In this document: piece by piece, positions 18,998-29,974 of the stretch
Layout: the number at the start of each line of letters is the position of its first letter
How positions within the stretch are numbered: the stretch's first letter is position 1
Origin: Bacteroidota bacterium
Lineage (GTDB): Bacteria > Bacteroidota > Bacteroidia > Flavobacteriales_D > Sanyastnellaceae
DNA length: 57,840 nt
Assembly (NCBI GenBank): GCA_016868835.1
Contig: VGFR01000003.1
Location: forward strand, 1 to 57,840
Direction of reading: 5' to 3'
The notes under the pieces: generated by a model
The model's database searches: none
What the model was told of the DNA's origin: nothing
Seen by the model: only the letters and a program-made list of their open reading frames with translations
Program-made: the position numbers and the translations under genes

Positions 18998-20416
18998 ATG
19001 TCTTTTAAATCCTTAAGAGAGGCTCAAAAAGCACTCTCCAACTCGTCCATTACATTTGAAGATCTCGTTCAGTCCTATCTGACTAAGATTGAGCAGAGGA
19101 AAAATCTAAATGCCTTCGTAGAAATTTGGCCGGAAGAAGCATTGGCTCAGGCAAAAGCACTTCAGCAAAAATGGAATGAAGGAAAAGCGGGTAAATTGGC
19201 CGGAATGGTCATTGGAATTAAAGACAACATTTGCTTCAAAGATCATGGAGTGTCGGCCTCCTCCAAAATCCTTTCCAATTTTAAATCGCTCTATAGCTCC
19301 ACAGTTGTGGAAAGATTATTGGCGGAAGACGCTATTATTATTGGTCGATTGAATTGCGATGAGTTTGCAATGGGTTCGTCCAATGAAACATCTTATTACG
19401 GTCCTGTTCTGAATCCAATAGATGAAAATCGTGTACCGGGGGGGTCCTCTGGAGGCGGGGCATCAGCGGTTGCTGCTGATTTATGTTTGGCAGCTTTGGG
19501 AAGTGACACGGGGGGAAGTATTCGTCAACCGGCCTCATTAACCGGAATAGTGGGGTTCAAACCTTCTTATGGTGTTATTTCAAGACATGGACTTGTAGCA
19601 TACGCGTCAAGTTTTGATCAGATTGGGCCAATGACAAAATGCATTGAAGATGCCCAGTTAATCACAGAAATTATTTCTGGGCCAGATGAGTTCGATAGCA
19701 CCGCATTGCAAGCGAAACTGAACTTCGGCAATGAATTTAATGGAAAGCCTAAAATAGCTTACCTCAAAGAAGCTGTTGAGAACGAAGCGGTTCACCCAGA
19801 AATTCGCAATCGTGTAAATGCATACATTGAAAATTTAAGAGCAAAAGGATTTCAAGTAGACCCCGTCTCTTTTCCTTATCTAGATTATATGGTGCCCACG
19901 TATTATGTTCTTACTACTGCAGAGGCATCTTCGAATTTAGCCAGATTTGATGGAATAAACTACGGCTACAGAAGTGCTGATGCTGTAGGAATAGACGAGG
20001 TTTACACCAAGAGCAGAACAGAAGGGTTTGGTAAAGAAGTGAAACGCAGAATTTTGTTGGGAACATTTGTTTTGAGTGCAGGCTATTTCGACGCCTATTA
20101 TGGAACAGCTCAACGAGTAAGGCAATTGCTTCGACAAAAAACAAGAGAAATATTTTCTGAATATCAGTTGCTTCTTTCTCCAACATGCACAGACGGCGCA
20201 TTTCGCTTTGGTGAAAAATCAGACGACCCAATTTCAATGTACATGCAAGACATCTTTACGGTTCACGCTCCGTTGGTTGGTTGTCCTTCTATTTCAATTC
20301 CTTTAGATAATTTGCAAGAGAATGATATGCCCTACGGTATTCAATTCACAGCCGCAGAGTTGGCTGATTCAGAATTACTTCATTTCGTTCAAGGTCTAGA
20401 TAACCAAGAGTTGTAG
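18998..20416 (+). CDS. gatA: Asp/Glu-tRNA amidotransferase subunit GatA
   Basis: IGIKDNICFKDHGVSASSKIL, PGGSSGGGASAVAADLCLAALGSDTGGSIRQPAS. Confidence 0.97.
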   Translation: MSFKSLREAQKALSNSSITFEDLVQSYLTKIEQRKNLNAFVEIWPEEALAQAKALQQKWNEGKAGKLAGMVIGIKDNICFKDHGVSASSKILSNFKSLYSSTVVERLLAEDAIIIGRLNCDEFAMGSSNETSYYGPVLNPIDENRVPGGSSGGGASAVAADLCLAALGSDTGGSIRQPASLTGIVGFKPSYGVISRHGLVAYASSFDQIGPMTKCIEDAQLITEIISGPDEFDSTALQAKLNFGNEFNGKPKIAYLKEAVENEAVHPEIRNRVNAYIENLRAKGFQVDPVSFPYLDYMVPTYYVLTTAEASSNLARFDGINYGYRSADAVGIDEVYTKSRTEGFGKEVKRRILLGTFVLSAGYFDAYYGTAQRVRQLLRQKTREIFSEYQLLLSPTCTDGAFRFGEKSDDPISMYMQDIFTVHAPLVGCPSISIPLDNLQENDMPYGIQFTAAELADSELLHFVQGLDNQEL

Positions 20417-20561
20417 TGTTTTTCACGAAGTCAATGTGAACAACTCGAATACACAGTGAGCCAAAAGTCAAGAAAAAATTCAGACCTTGCTGATGCATAC
20501 ACGGCCGTTTAGGGCACAATAATTGATTTGCAGGAGCCGTTTGAATTTTTTGTTGGAAATC

Positions 20562-22208
20562 ATGAGAAATACGATACTTACTTTCACCTTTCTTTTCAGC
20601 GCATTGGCTTCATTTGCCTTGGACGCTGCTTTTTTAAAAGACACCCTTCCCAACAACGGTAAGACCAGTCTGAATACTGCTGAACTTGACGAGATAGATC
20701 GCATTTTAGTTGCAAGCTATATGAATCACTTCTGCTTTTCAGCCGATGCAGATTTACTTAATGCACATAGCTATCCCAAAGACCACGTTCCCAATTTCCC
20801 TGATGAGCTCACTGCGGAACGCATGAAAATTCTCGATAGAGAAACACCTTTCGACTTTGTTTACAATCAGTCTGTTAAAGATTTTATCTCACTTTACGCC
20901 GTGAGAAGGAGAGATGTAACGGGCAAAGTTCTTGGTTTGTCTCAACTTTACTTCCCAATGATGGAGGAGTGTTTAGCGAAATATAACATTCCCCAAGAAC
21001 TGAAATACCTCTCAATTGTAGAGTCGGCATTGAATCCTACAGCAATATCAAAGGCGGGTGCAGCGGGTCTCTGGCAGTTTATGGTTGGCACTGGAAAAAT
21101 GTACGGATTGGAAGTAAGCTCTTACCAAGACGAGCGTTTCGACCCTATCAAAGAAACTGAAGCAGCCTGTAAATATTTAAGGTTTTTATACAACACATTC
21201 GGAGATTGGAATCTAGCTTTGGCCGCTTACAACAGTGGGCCGGGTAATGTGAATAAGGCCATTCGCAGAGCAGGAGGGGTTAAAGATTTTTGGAAAATAA
21301 AGCAGTATTTACCCAAAGAAACCCAAGGCTATGTGCCAGCATTTATCGCGGTGAACTTCATCATGAACTATTCAACAGAATACAACATATATCCAAAGAA
21401 ACCAGCTGTTACCTATTTTGAAACAGATACCATTCACATTAAATCGCGGGTAGATTTTGCTCAAGTTTCTAAGATTATCAATATTCCCATTGAAGAAATT
21501 ATCTACTTGAATGGAACCTACAAACTAAAAGAGATCCCAGACAATGGTAAAAAACATTATTTGTATTTACCGGTAGAAAAAGTGGGAGATTTTCTTGCTC
21601 ACGAAAAAGAAATTTATGCCGCTAGCGTGATAAAAAGACCAGAACCCGAACTTGCCGATACAACAACAAATGAAAACGGATCTGAGGTCACCACTAAAAT
21701 TGTGTGGGAAGATGAGTGGAAATCACACAAAGTAAAAAAAGGAGAAACGTTGAAAAGTATCGCCACGAAATATGGTGTTTCTTCTAGCGATGTGAAGAAA
21801 TGGAATAAGATGAGCTCCTCTACAGTCAAAATTGGCCAGTCGCTCAAAATCAAAGTGAGAGTTAAAAAAACAATCACAGTGCCAGCACCGAAAGACGAAA
21901 AGGTTGAGGACGGTCAAGAGGAGAATAAAATTACAGAAGAAGAAGCAAAAAAGAAGGCAGTGGAAGAAGCCAAGAAGAAAGCAGCTGACGAAGCGAAAAG
22001 AAAGGCTGACGAAGAAGCAAAAAAGAAGCAACAACAGGCCGATGCAAAGGTTGAATATGTTTACCACACAGTGAAGTCTGGTGAAACGTTATCAAAAATT
22101 GCGAATACACATAAGGTATCTGTAGATTCAATAGTGAAATTGAACAAAGGTTTGAACCCGAATAAACTAATGGTTGGTCAAAAAATTAAAGTCAAAAAGA
22201 AAAAATGA
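20562..22208 (+). CDS. Membrane-bound lytic murein transglycosylase D-like protein with LysM repeats (ORF track start 20523)
   Basis: SLT motif LSIVESALNPTAISKAGAAGLWQFMVGTGKMYGL; LysM KVKKGETLKSIATKYGVS and HTVKSGETLSKIANTHKVS. Confidence 0.93.
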   Translation: MRNTILTFTFLFSALASFALDAAFLKDTLPNNGKTSLNTAELDEIDRILVASYMNHFCFSADADLLNAHSYPKDHVPNFPDELTAERMKILDRETPFDFVYNQSVKDFISLYAVRRRDVTGKVLGLSQLYFPMMEECLAKYNIPQELKYLSIVESALNPTAISKAGAAGLWQFMVGTGKMYGLEVSSYQDERFDPIKETEAACKYLRFLYNTFGDWNLALAAYNSGPGNVNKAIRRAGGVKDFWKIKQYLPKETQGYVPAFIAVNFIMNYSTEYNIYPKKPAVTYFETDTIHIKSRVDFAQVSKIINIPIEEIIYLNGTYKLKEIPDNGKKHYLYLPVEKVGDFLAHEKEIYAASVIKRPEPELADTTTNENGSEVTTKIVWEDEWKSHKVKKGETLKSIATKYGVSSSDVKKWNKMSSSTVKIGQSLKIKVRVKKTITVPAPKDEKVEDGQEENKITEEEAKKKAVEEAKKKAADEAKRKADEEAKKKQQQADAKVEYVYHTVKSGETLSKIANTHKVSVDSIVKLNKGLNPNKLMVGQKIKVKKKK

Positions 22209-22654
22209 TTACAAAAGGAAAAAAAGTAGCAGTTCATTATGAATTGCATATCGATAATGCTGCCGGAGAATTGGTTGAGTCTACAAGAGAACACGGCCCA
22301 ATGAGCTTTACCTTCAAAGAGGATCAAATGATTGAGGGGTTTGAAAAAGGATTAGAAGGATTAAAAGCTGGCGATACGTTTGAAATTGCTATTCCATGCG
22401 CTGAAGCTTATGGTGAAGAGCAAGATGAATATTTCATGGAATTTCCGAAGAGTGAATTCATTGGAGATGACGGTGAGTGGGATGATGAGTTATTTGCTGT
22501 GGGGGAAGTAATTCCAATGCAGACCCCTGAAGGATATCAGGTTCAGGGTGTTGTGGAAGAGGTTAAATTGAACACAATTGTTATTGATTTTAATCACCCA
22601 TTGGCAGGTGAAAACCTGTTTTTCAAAGGAGAGGTCGTTTCTGTATCTGAATAA
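22205..22654 (+). CDS. FKBP-type peptidyl-prolyl isomerase, SlyD-like
   Basis: HYELHIDNAAGELVESTREHGPMSFTFKEDQMIEGFEKGLEGLKAGDTFEIAIPCAEAYGE...VIDFNHPLAGENLFF. Confidence 0.93.
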   Translation: MITKGKKVAVHYELHIDNAAGELVESTREHGPMSFTFKEDQMIEGFEKGLEGLKAGDTFEIAIPCAEAYGEEQDEYFMEFPKSEFIGDDGEWDDELFAVGEVIPMQTPEGYQVQGVVEEVKLNTIVIDFNHPLAGENLFFKGEVVSVSE

Positions 22655-23520
22655 TGCAGCTCATTCGAACATCAGCAAGTAGAGGGTCGCGTATCTCAGT
22701 TGTCATGGGTTCGGCGTTGGTTCTTCTCATGGTAGGTATAATCTGCCTATTTTTTTTGGTTGTAAAACAGTTTACGCAGCACGTTCAGAGTCAGTTCACA
22801 GTTCAAATTATGCTCAAACCAGATTTGGACAATGCGGCGATTTTGGCCATTCAAAAAAAACTTGAGAGCAATGAGGTAATTAGCGCAGTTCGATTCACCT
22901 CAGCTGAAGAAGGGGCAAAAGCATATGCAGAAGAAATTGGTGAAGACTTTGTTCAAATTATAGGATCAAACCCAATTCCACCAACTCTAGACGCCCAAGT
23001 AAAGCCCGAGTTTGCTGAGCCACAGAAACTTGAAGCATTTGTCAATGAAATTCAAACAGATGCGCAGGTAAAAGAGGTTGTTTACCAGAAAAATTTATTG
23101 CAAGAAGTCAATGAGAATATACGAAAGTGGAGTCTCATTCTTGGCGTTATTGCACTCATTTTCCTAGTAATTGCTGTGTTTTTAATTATGAATACGGTAG
23201 AGTTGGCCGTTTCTAGTCAACGGTATATCATTCGCAGTATGCAATTGGTGGGAGCAACCCCCAGATTTATCAAAAAACCGTTTTTGTTCGATGGAATAAA
23301 AAATGGATTGCTCTCTGCATTAATTGCATGGACAAGTATTTCTGGAATTTTATTTTTCTATCGGGAAGAACTCACAGATATCGTAACCCTGCTCATTGAA
23401 GGTAACGGATTTTGGATATTGGGTGGGGTGTTGATTCTATTGGGGGTGTGCATGAATCTTTTCAGTAGCAACTGGACCGTATCTCGATATATCAGAGCGA
23501 AACAAGACCAATTGGTCTAG
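22654..23520 (+). CDS. ftsX: Cell division protein FtsX
   Basis: Four-TM topology; SQRYIIRSMQLVGATPRFIKKPFLFDGIKNGLLSALI. Confidence 0.9.
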   Translation: MQLIRTSASRGSRISVVMGSALVLLMVGIICLFFLVVKQFTQHVQSQFTVQIMLKPDLDNAAILAIQKKLESNEVISAVRFTSAEEGAKAYAEEIGEDFVQIIGSNPIPPTLDAQVKPEFAEPQKLEAFVNEIQTDAQVKEVVYQKNLLQEVNENIRKWSLILGVIALIFLVIAVFLIMNTVELAVSSQRYIIRSMQLVGATPRFIKKPFLFDGIKNGLLSALIAWTSISGILFFYREELTDIVTLLIEGNGFWILGGVLILLGVCMNLFSSNWTVSRYIRAKQDQLV

Positions 23521-23719
23521 CCGTTGATGGTTGTCTTCACTCCGAAAATGCTGAAAAACCACTCGATAATGAAATTCATTCTCTTTCTTCAAAGAAATTT
23601 GTTTGCTTCGTAATGTTAGCAAATGATGAAGATTTAGAATGGAATGCAGATTTTCAGTTAAATTTCATTATTTTCGTTGCCCATAAATAAAATTGAAATT
23701 TTAATCAATCATTACAGTT

Positions 23720-24541
23720 ATGACAAAGAAAGCCGGTTCAAAGCAACCAACAAAAGGAGGATTCAACTTCAGTTCAGTGTTTCCTTACATTGCCGTTCCA
23801 TTAGCCCTAGTTGTAGGTTGGGCCTTATACACGTTTGTTTTAGGTGATCCAGCAAACTTCGAAGGTGGAGATCCAATCAAAGGTCACCCACATAACGTTT
23901 TGGGAACTGTACACAAAGGAGGTTTCATTGTACCGTTGCTTATCGCTGTTAACTTAATTGTATGGATCTTCTTCATTGAGCGCTTTATTAGCATCATGAT
24001 GGCAAAAGGAAAAGGTAGTGTTGCGGGATTCGTACGTAGTGTAAAAGGAATGCTTGCTGGTGGTGATGTAAACGGAGCATTGGCTGCTTGTGATAAACAA
24101 AGAGGCTCTGTTGCAGCTGTGTTGAAAGCAGGATTGTTGAAGTACCGCGAAATGGAAGAAAACACAGACCTAGACAAGGAAACAAAAATTACTGCAATCA
24201 AACAAGAATTAGAGGAAGCAACTGCGTTGGAATTACCAATGTTGTCGAAGAATTTAGTAATTCTTTCTACTTGCGGATCTTTGGGAGTATTGGTTGGTCT
24301 ATTGGGTACTGTAAAAGGTATGATTTCGTCTTTCGAAGCAATGGCAACTGCCGGCGCTCCTGACGCGACTGCACTTTCATTAGGTATCTCTGAAGCCTTG
24401 ATCAACACATTCCTAGGTATCATGGCATCTGCAATTGCTATTATTCTTTACAGCTTCTTCAATACGCGTATTGATGCAATGACTTATGCTATGGATGAAG
24501 CAAACTTCACAGTGGCTCAAACGTTCGCTTCAAAGCACTAA
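23720..24541 (+). CDS. MotA/TolQ/ExbB proton channel family protein
   Basis: LSTCGSLGVLVGLLGTVKGMISSFEAMA...LSLGISEALINTFLGIMASAIAIILYSFFN. Confidence 0.95.
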   Translation: MTKKAGSKQPTKGGFNFSSVFPYIAVPLALVVGWALYTFVLGDPANFEGGDPIKGHPHNVLGTVHKGGFIVPLLIAVNLIVWIFFIERFISIMMAKGKGSVAGFVRSVKGMLAGGDVNGALAACDKQRGSVAAVLKAGLLKYREMEENTDLDKETKITAIKQELEEATALELPMLSKNLVILSTCGSLGVLVGLLGTVKGMISSFEAMATAGAPDATALSLGISEALINTFLGIMASAIAIILYSFFNTRIDAMTYAMDEANFTVAQTFASKH

Positions 24542-24560
24542 TTCATATAACTAAGAAATT

Positions 24561-25214
24561 ATGCCGAAATTAAAGATACCGAAAAGTGCCCCCAGTCTGG
24601 ATATGACTCCAATGGTGGACTTGGGTTTCTTGTTGGTTACTTTCTTCATTCTTACAGCGAAATTTCGCCCGAACGAGCCGGTTGTAGTGCAAGTGCCCGC
24701 AGCAACAAGTGAAATACTGTTGCCAGAAAAGGTTATGCAAATTACAGTTGATGAGAAAGGGAGAGTTTACTTCGACTTAACCGGTAAGGAAATTCGAAGA
24801 GAAATGCTTCAACTCATGATGCAACGACATCCTCAGTATAAATTCACAGAGGAACAAGCAAAAAAGTTTGAAGTGATGGGAATGATGGGAATGCCATTGG
24901 GGAACCTAGCTCAATACCTTGATGGTGATGAGAAAGAACGAAAATCATATGATGATCAAACACTCGGTATTCCACTTGATTCATTGAACAATGAATTAGC
25001 AGACTGGGTAATGAGTGGCTATGAGGCGTTTATGGCTAATGCCGAGAGGAAGGGGATTTCCCGAGAACAGCTAAGAGGAGACGATGGTCTTCGATACGCA
25101 ATCAAAGCAGACGGTGCAACAGATTACGAAAAAGTGGAAGACGTGATTGATGTCTTTCGCGAAAAGCAAATTTTTCAATTCAACATGGTTACGAGTCTGA
25201 AATCAGCGAACTAA
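24561..25214 (+). CDS. ExbD/TolR biopolymer transport protein
   Basis: SLDMTPMVDLGFLLVTFFILTAKFRPNEPVVVQVP. Confidence 0.93.
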   Translation: MPKLKIPKSAPSLDMTPMVDLGFLLVTFFILTAKFRPNEPVVVQVPAATSEILLPEKVMQITVDEKGRVYFDLTGKEIRREMLQLMMQRHPQYKFTEEQAKKFEVMGMMGMPLGNLAQYLDGDEKERKSYDDQTLGIPLDSLNNELADWVMSGYEAFMANAERKGISREQLRGDDGLRYAIKADGATDYEKVEDVIDVFREKQIFQFNMVTSLKSAN

Positions 25215-25238
25215 ACGTGTTTAATACTTCGAATTGAT

Positions 25239-25877
25239 ATGGCAGAAATAATTGAAAGCGGTGGCCACGAAAAAGGTGGTAAGAAAAGACCAAAGAAGAG
25301 TCCTGTAAGAATGGACATGACACCCATGGTGGATTTGGCTTTCTTACTATTGACCTTCTTCATTTTGGCAACATCGCTGAGCAAACCAAAAACAGTAGAA
25401 ATTGTATATCCGAAAGAAGTCGAAAACAAGGAGGATCAAACCCAACTTGATGACGACCTAGCCACAACCCTTTTGGTAGGTGATTCAGATGACAAAATTT
25501 TTTACTACCACGGGAAATTCAGAAAGGATACCACGGAACTCATCCAAACCAATTTCTCGAAAGACGGTTTTCGTGTAGTTTTACTTGACCGCAATAGAAA
25601 AATCAATGAGCGTGTGAATGTCATTAAAGACAAATTAAACAAAGGTGAAATGAATGAGGAACAATACAAAAAGGCCTACATTGATATCACCAACGATAGT
25701 TTAGCACCGTTCGTGGTAGTGAAAACACTTCCTACTACCAAGTGGAAGAATGTTGTAAACGCTATTGATGAGTTAAACATTACCAACGTGAAGAAGCGTG
25801 CAATTATGGACATGGAGAAGAGAGAGGCTGAATTGTTTGTTCCAGCAGACAAATTAGCGGGAATGAAATTGAAATGA
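25239..25877 (+). CDS. ExbD/TolR biopolymer transport protein (second paralogue)
   Basis: RMDMTPMVDLAFLLLTFFILATSLSKPKTVEIVYP. Confidence 0.93.
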   Translation: MAEIIESGGHEKGGKKRPKKSPVRMDMTPMVDLAFLLLTFFILATSLSKPKTVEIVYPKEVENKEDQTQLDDDLATTLLVGDSDDKIFYYHGKFRKDTTELIQTNFSKDGFRVVLLDRNRKINERVNVIKDKLNKGEMNEEQYKKAYIDITNDSLAPFVVVKTLPTTKWKNVVNAIDELNITNVKKRAIMDMEKREAELFVPADKLAGMKLK

Positions 25878-25918
25878 ACCATTGAATTGTACACCTGTAC
25901 AGCAAAAAAATAAAAATT

Positions 25919-26827
<909 letters not shown>

Positions 26828-26843
26828 AAGAAATTCATATTTT

Positions 26844-26876
26844 GAAAGGGCTATTTTTATAGCCCTTTCTTATTTT
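26844..26876 (+). terminator. Rho-independent terminator after tonB-like gene
   Basis: GAAAGGGCTAT-TTTT-ATAGCCCTTTC, perfect 11-bp stem followed by T-rich TTATTTTT. Confidence 0.85.
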
Positions 26877-26882
26877 TACACA

Positions 26883-27917
26883 ATGAAAAGCTTCACGTAC
26901 GTTTTCGCATTCTTTTTCACTATAAATGGAATTTGTCAGCAACAAGTTGCTTTTGATTTCAACGGTCAATCGAGATCATACATTTTATATACACCTCCAA
27001 ATATGCCCAGTGGTGTGCGACCGCTTGTTTTTAATTTCCATGGGTACACCAACAACATGAATTTTCAAATGACTTATTCAGAGATGAATAATGTAGCTGA
27101 TGTTGGAAAATTTTATGTTGTTTACCCTCAAGGTTTGCCAGATCAAATCGGAATTAATCATTGGAACGCTTGGCAAGACCCTACAGACGTGGATGATATT
27201 GGATTTATTGACGCCCTATTATCATATTTGATTGCAACAGAAGCCGTAGACCCCGCACGAGTCTATTCCTGTGGCTTTTCGAATGGTGGTATTTTCAGTT
27301 ACGCTTTAGCAGGTCAATTGTCTAATAGATTTGCTGCGGTTGCGTCTGTTTCAGGCACAATGACCGAGGCAATGTTGCAAAATTTCAATCCATCTCGAGC
27401 AGTACCAACCTTTCATATACATGGGAATTTGGACCCCGTAGTGCTATTTGACGGGTCTCCTGGGCAATATCCAACGTTCGGCGTGTTAACGAGTGTTACG
27501 GAAACCTTGAATTTTTGGAATACAAATAACACATGTTCTGCCATGGGAAATACGCAGTCAATAACCAACACAAATATTTTTGACTTGTGTACAGCGTCTA
27601 AAACGATTTATAACAATTGCAACGAACAAGACAATTGGTATATTGAAATTACAGGCGGCGGACATACTTGGCCAGGCACAACCCCGCTGACAGTTACGGG
27701 TAATACGTGTCAAGATTTCGATGGAAGTCAAGAAATATGGAATTTTTTTTCGAGTATAACATTGCCTGCTTATCTAGAAAATTTGCATTCTTTCGAAGCA
27801 AGGCCGGTAAAATATTTTGATTTTCAAGGAAGGAAAGTAGAGAATGGTGAATCGCAAAAAGGGTTTTTCATTGTTGAGTATTCCGACGGAACAAGAAAAA
27901 AATTCTATCGGAATTGA
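26883..27917 (+). CDS. Secreted polyhydroxybutyrate depolymerase/feruloyl esterase-like protein (ORF track start 26703)
   Basis: Signal peptide [60 protein letters not shown]. Confidence 0.88.
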   Translation: MKSFTYVFAFFFTINGICQQQVAFDFNGQSRSYILYTPPNMPSGVRPLVFNFHGYTNNMNFQMTYSEMNNVADVGKFYVVYPQGLPDQIGINHWNAWQDPTDVDDIGFIDALLSYLIATEAVDPARVYSCGFSNGGIFSYALAGQLSNRFAAVASVSGTMTEAMLQNFNPSRAVPTFHIHGNLDPVVLFDGSPGQYPTFGVLTSVTETLNFWNTNNTCSAMGNTQSITNTNIFDLCTASKTIYNNCNEQDNWYIEITGGGHTWPGTTPLTVTGNTCQDFDGSQEIWNFFSSITLPAYLENLHSFEARPVKYFDFQGRKVENGESQKGFFIVEYSDGTRKKFYRN

Positions 27918-28516
27918 TGCTTCCGTTTTACACAACTCACCTCGAAGCTGGTTTAGATGAAGCCGGACGCGGTTGCCTGGCAGGGCCAGTGGTTGCAGCA
28001 GCGGTAATATTACCCGAGGGGTTTTCAAATCCACTTTTGAATGACTCGAAACAGATGTCTGAGAAAAACAGAAACATCTTGCGAGAGATAATAGAAAACG
28101 AGGCCTTATCATGGAGCGTTCAGTTTTTATCTCCTTTGGAAATAGATGAATTGAATATACTTCGCGCCTCAATAACAGGAATGCAGCGTGCAGCAATGCA
28201 ACTGAATCCGAGACCACTGCACTTATTGGTAGATGGCAATCGATTCTATAAACTCGAAAATTTCAATCACACGTGCATGATTAAAGGGGATGCTCGTTTC
28301 ATGAACATAGCTGCAGCCTCAGTCCTGGCGAAAACGCACAGAGACGAACACATGTGCTTATTGCATGAACAATTTCCGGTGTATGGTTGGAATAAAAACA
28401 TGGGCTATCCAACCAAAGCACACAGAGAAGCCATTCGCCTGCATGGGTCGTGTGAACATCACCGCATGACCTTCGCCTTGTTGCCGAAACAATTGAAAAT
28501 GGACGGATTCGATTAA
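27914..28516 (+). CDS. rnhB: Ribonuclease HII
   Basis: [27 protein letters not shown]...[34 protein letters not shown]. Confidence 0.97.
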   Translation: MMLPFYTTHLEAGLDEAGRGCLAGPVVAAAVILPEGFSNPLLNDSKQMSEKNRNILREIIENEALSWSVQFLSPLEIDELNILRASITGMQRAAMQLNPRPLHLLVDGNRFYKLENFNHTCMIKGDARFMNIAAASVLAKTHRDEHMCLLHEQFPVYGWNKNMGYPTKAHREAIRLHGSCEHHRMTFALLPKQLKMDGFD

Positions 28517-28522
28517 CTTCGC

Positions 28523-29272
28523 ATGCAAATGCAACTCAGAGCCGAGAACATAAAAAAACAATACGGAAAAAGGACTGTTGTTCAAGATGCTTCATTTGAG
28601 GTGAATCAAGGTGAAATTGTGGGACTTTTAGGACCCAACGGGGCAGGCAAGACAACAAGCTTTTATATGGTTACCGGTTTGGTGCAGCCCAACGCAGGTA
28701 AGGTACTTTTAGATGAAGTGGAGATTACCAATTTGGCCATGTATCAAAGGGCGAAGCGGGGGGTTGGTTATTTGCCTCAAGAAGCATCGGTTTTTCGCTC
28801 CTTATCAGTAGAGGATAATATTAAATCGGTATTGGAATTGACCAAACTTTCAAAAGCCGAACAAAAGGATAAGCTTGAGCAATTATTGGCTGAATTCGGA
28901 TTAACTGAAAAAAGAAAATTTGTTGGGCATCACCTCTCAGGAGGTGAGAGACGAAGAACCGAGATAGCTCGCGCTTTGGCTACTGACCCGAAATTTATTC
29001 TACTTGATGAGCCATTTGCAGGTGTTGATCCAATTGCTGTTGAGGATATTCAAAGAATTGTTTGGAAGCTGAAAGAAAAAAACATTGGAATATTGATTAC
29101 CGACCACAACGTACAGGAAACCCTGACTATTACGGACAGGGCTTATTTGTTGTACGATGGAAAAATTTTGAAGTCGGGTACTGCCGATGAGCTTGCTTCA
29201 GATGAGCAGGTTCGGAAGGTATATCTCGGTCAAAATTTCGAGTTGAGAAAAAAATCAAGCAGCACGATATAA
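28523..29272 (+). CDS. lptB: LPS export ABC transporter ATP-binding protein LptB
   Basis: [68 protein letters not shown]. Confidence 0.97.
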   Translation: MQMQLRAENIKKQYGKRTVVQDASFEVNQGEIVGLLGPNGAGKTTSFYMVTGLVQPNAGKVLLDEVEITNLAMYQRAKRGVGYLPQEASVFRSLSVEDNIKSVLELTKLSKAEQKDKLEQLLAEFGLTEKRKFVGHHLSGGERRRTEIARALATDPKFILLDEPFAGVDPIAVEDIQRIVWKLKEKNIGILITDHNVQETLTITDRAYLLYDGKILKSGTADELASDEQVRKVYLGQNFELRKKSSSTI

Positions 29273-29851
29273 GCGCTCTACCTCTTCCCAATTAATTACG
29301 TTAAAGAATGCCGTTATGTAGTCAGGTCGGCGGTTCTGATAATTCAAGTAATAGGCGTGTTCCCAAACATCTAGGCATAAAATAGGGGTTCCACCACATC
29401 CAATACCCGGCATTATTGGGTTGTCTTGGTTTGCAGTAGAGCACACTTCAAGTTTGCCATCCTTCACGCATAACCACGCCCATCCAGAGCCAAAACGAGT
29501 GGTTGCGGCCTTTGTAAACGCTTCTTTGAAACCGTCGAACGATCCGAATGATTCATTGATTGCATTCTCCATGGTCGAAGTCAATTGCCCACCAGCCGGA
29601 GACATAATCGTCCAAAAAAGATTGTGGTTATAGTAACCACCACCGTTATTACGAACGGCAGGCATGTCTATGCAAGCATGTAAAATTTCAATAATAGATT
29701 TTCCTTCTAAATCAGTACTAGCAATAGCGGCATTTAGGTTATTGGTGTATGCTACGTGGTGTTTGCTGTGATGAATTTCCATGGTGCGAGCGTCAATATG
29801 AGGCTCTAATGCTGAGTAAGCATATGGTAGTTGTGGTAGTTCGAACGACAT
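29255..29851 (-). CDS. Fe/Mn superoxide dismutase (ORF track start 29878)
   Basis: [63 protein letters not shown]. Confidence 0.97.
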   Translation of the reverse strand: MSFELPQLPYAYSALEPHIDARTMEIHHSKHHVAYTNNLNAAIASTDLEGKSIIEILHACIDMPAVRNNGGGYYNHNLFWTIMSPAGGQLTSTMENAINESFGSFDGFKEAFTKAATTRFGSGWAWLCVKDGKLEVCSTANQDNPIMPGIGCGGTPILCLDVWEHAYYLNYQNRRPDYITAFFNVINWEEVERLYRAA

Positions 29852-29933
29852 AACTTTTTTTTGCGAATTTAACGCCATCGAAGGTTTACAAAAAAACTTT
29901 TGTTACAATCTCTTTAATGTGCTTGAACCAACT

Positions 29934-29941
29934 TATCTTTG
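29934..29941 (+). promoter_or_regulatory. Putative -7 element TATCTTTG of the mreB operon
   Basis: TAnnTTTG match 33 nt before ATG; no clean -33 TTTG at consensus spacing. Confidence 0.4.
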
Positions 29942-29974
29942 TAGCTTATCACGTAATTTCAAAGACTTTCATAC

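Noticed and set aside
21723-22067. Phe/Leu/Cys-rich antisense ORFs in the transglycosylase gene
   Set aside because: Artefact of the AAG/GAA-rich linker read on the opposite strand
23521-23719. Gap between ftsX and exbB as a possible site of a lost gene or small RNA
   Set aside because: No coherent translation or hairpin found; probably only a promoter region
23884-24423. 179-aa antisense ORF inside the exbB-like gene
   Set aside because: Fully antisense to a strongly supported ExbB-like CDS; composition looks like a mirror of coding sequence, with no domain motif
27774-28217. 147-aa minus-strand ORF over the esterase/rnhB junction
   Set aside because: Spans two well-supported plus-strand genes; no protein-family features
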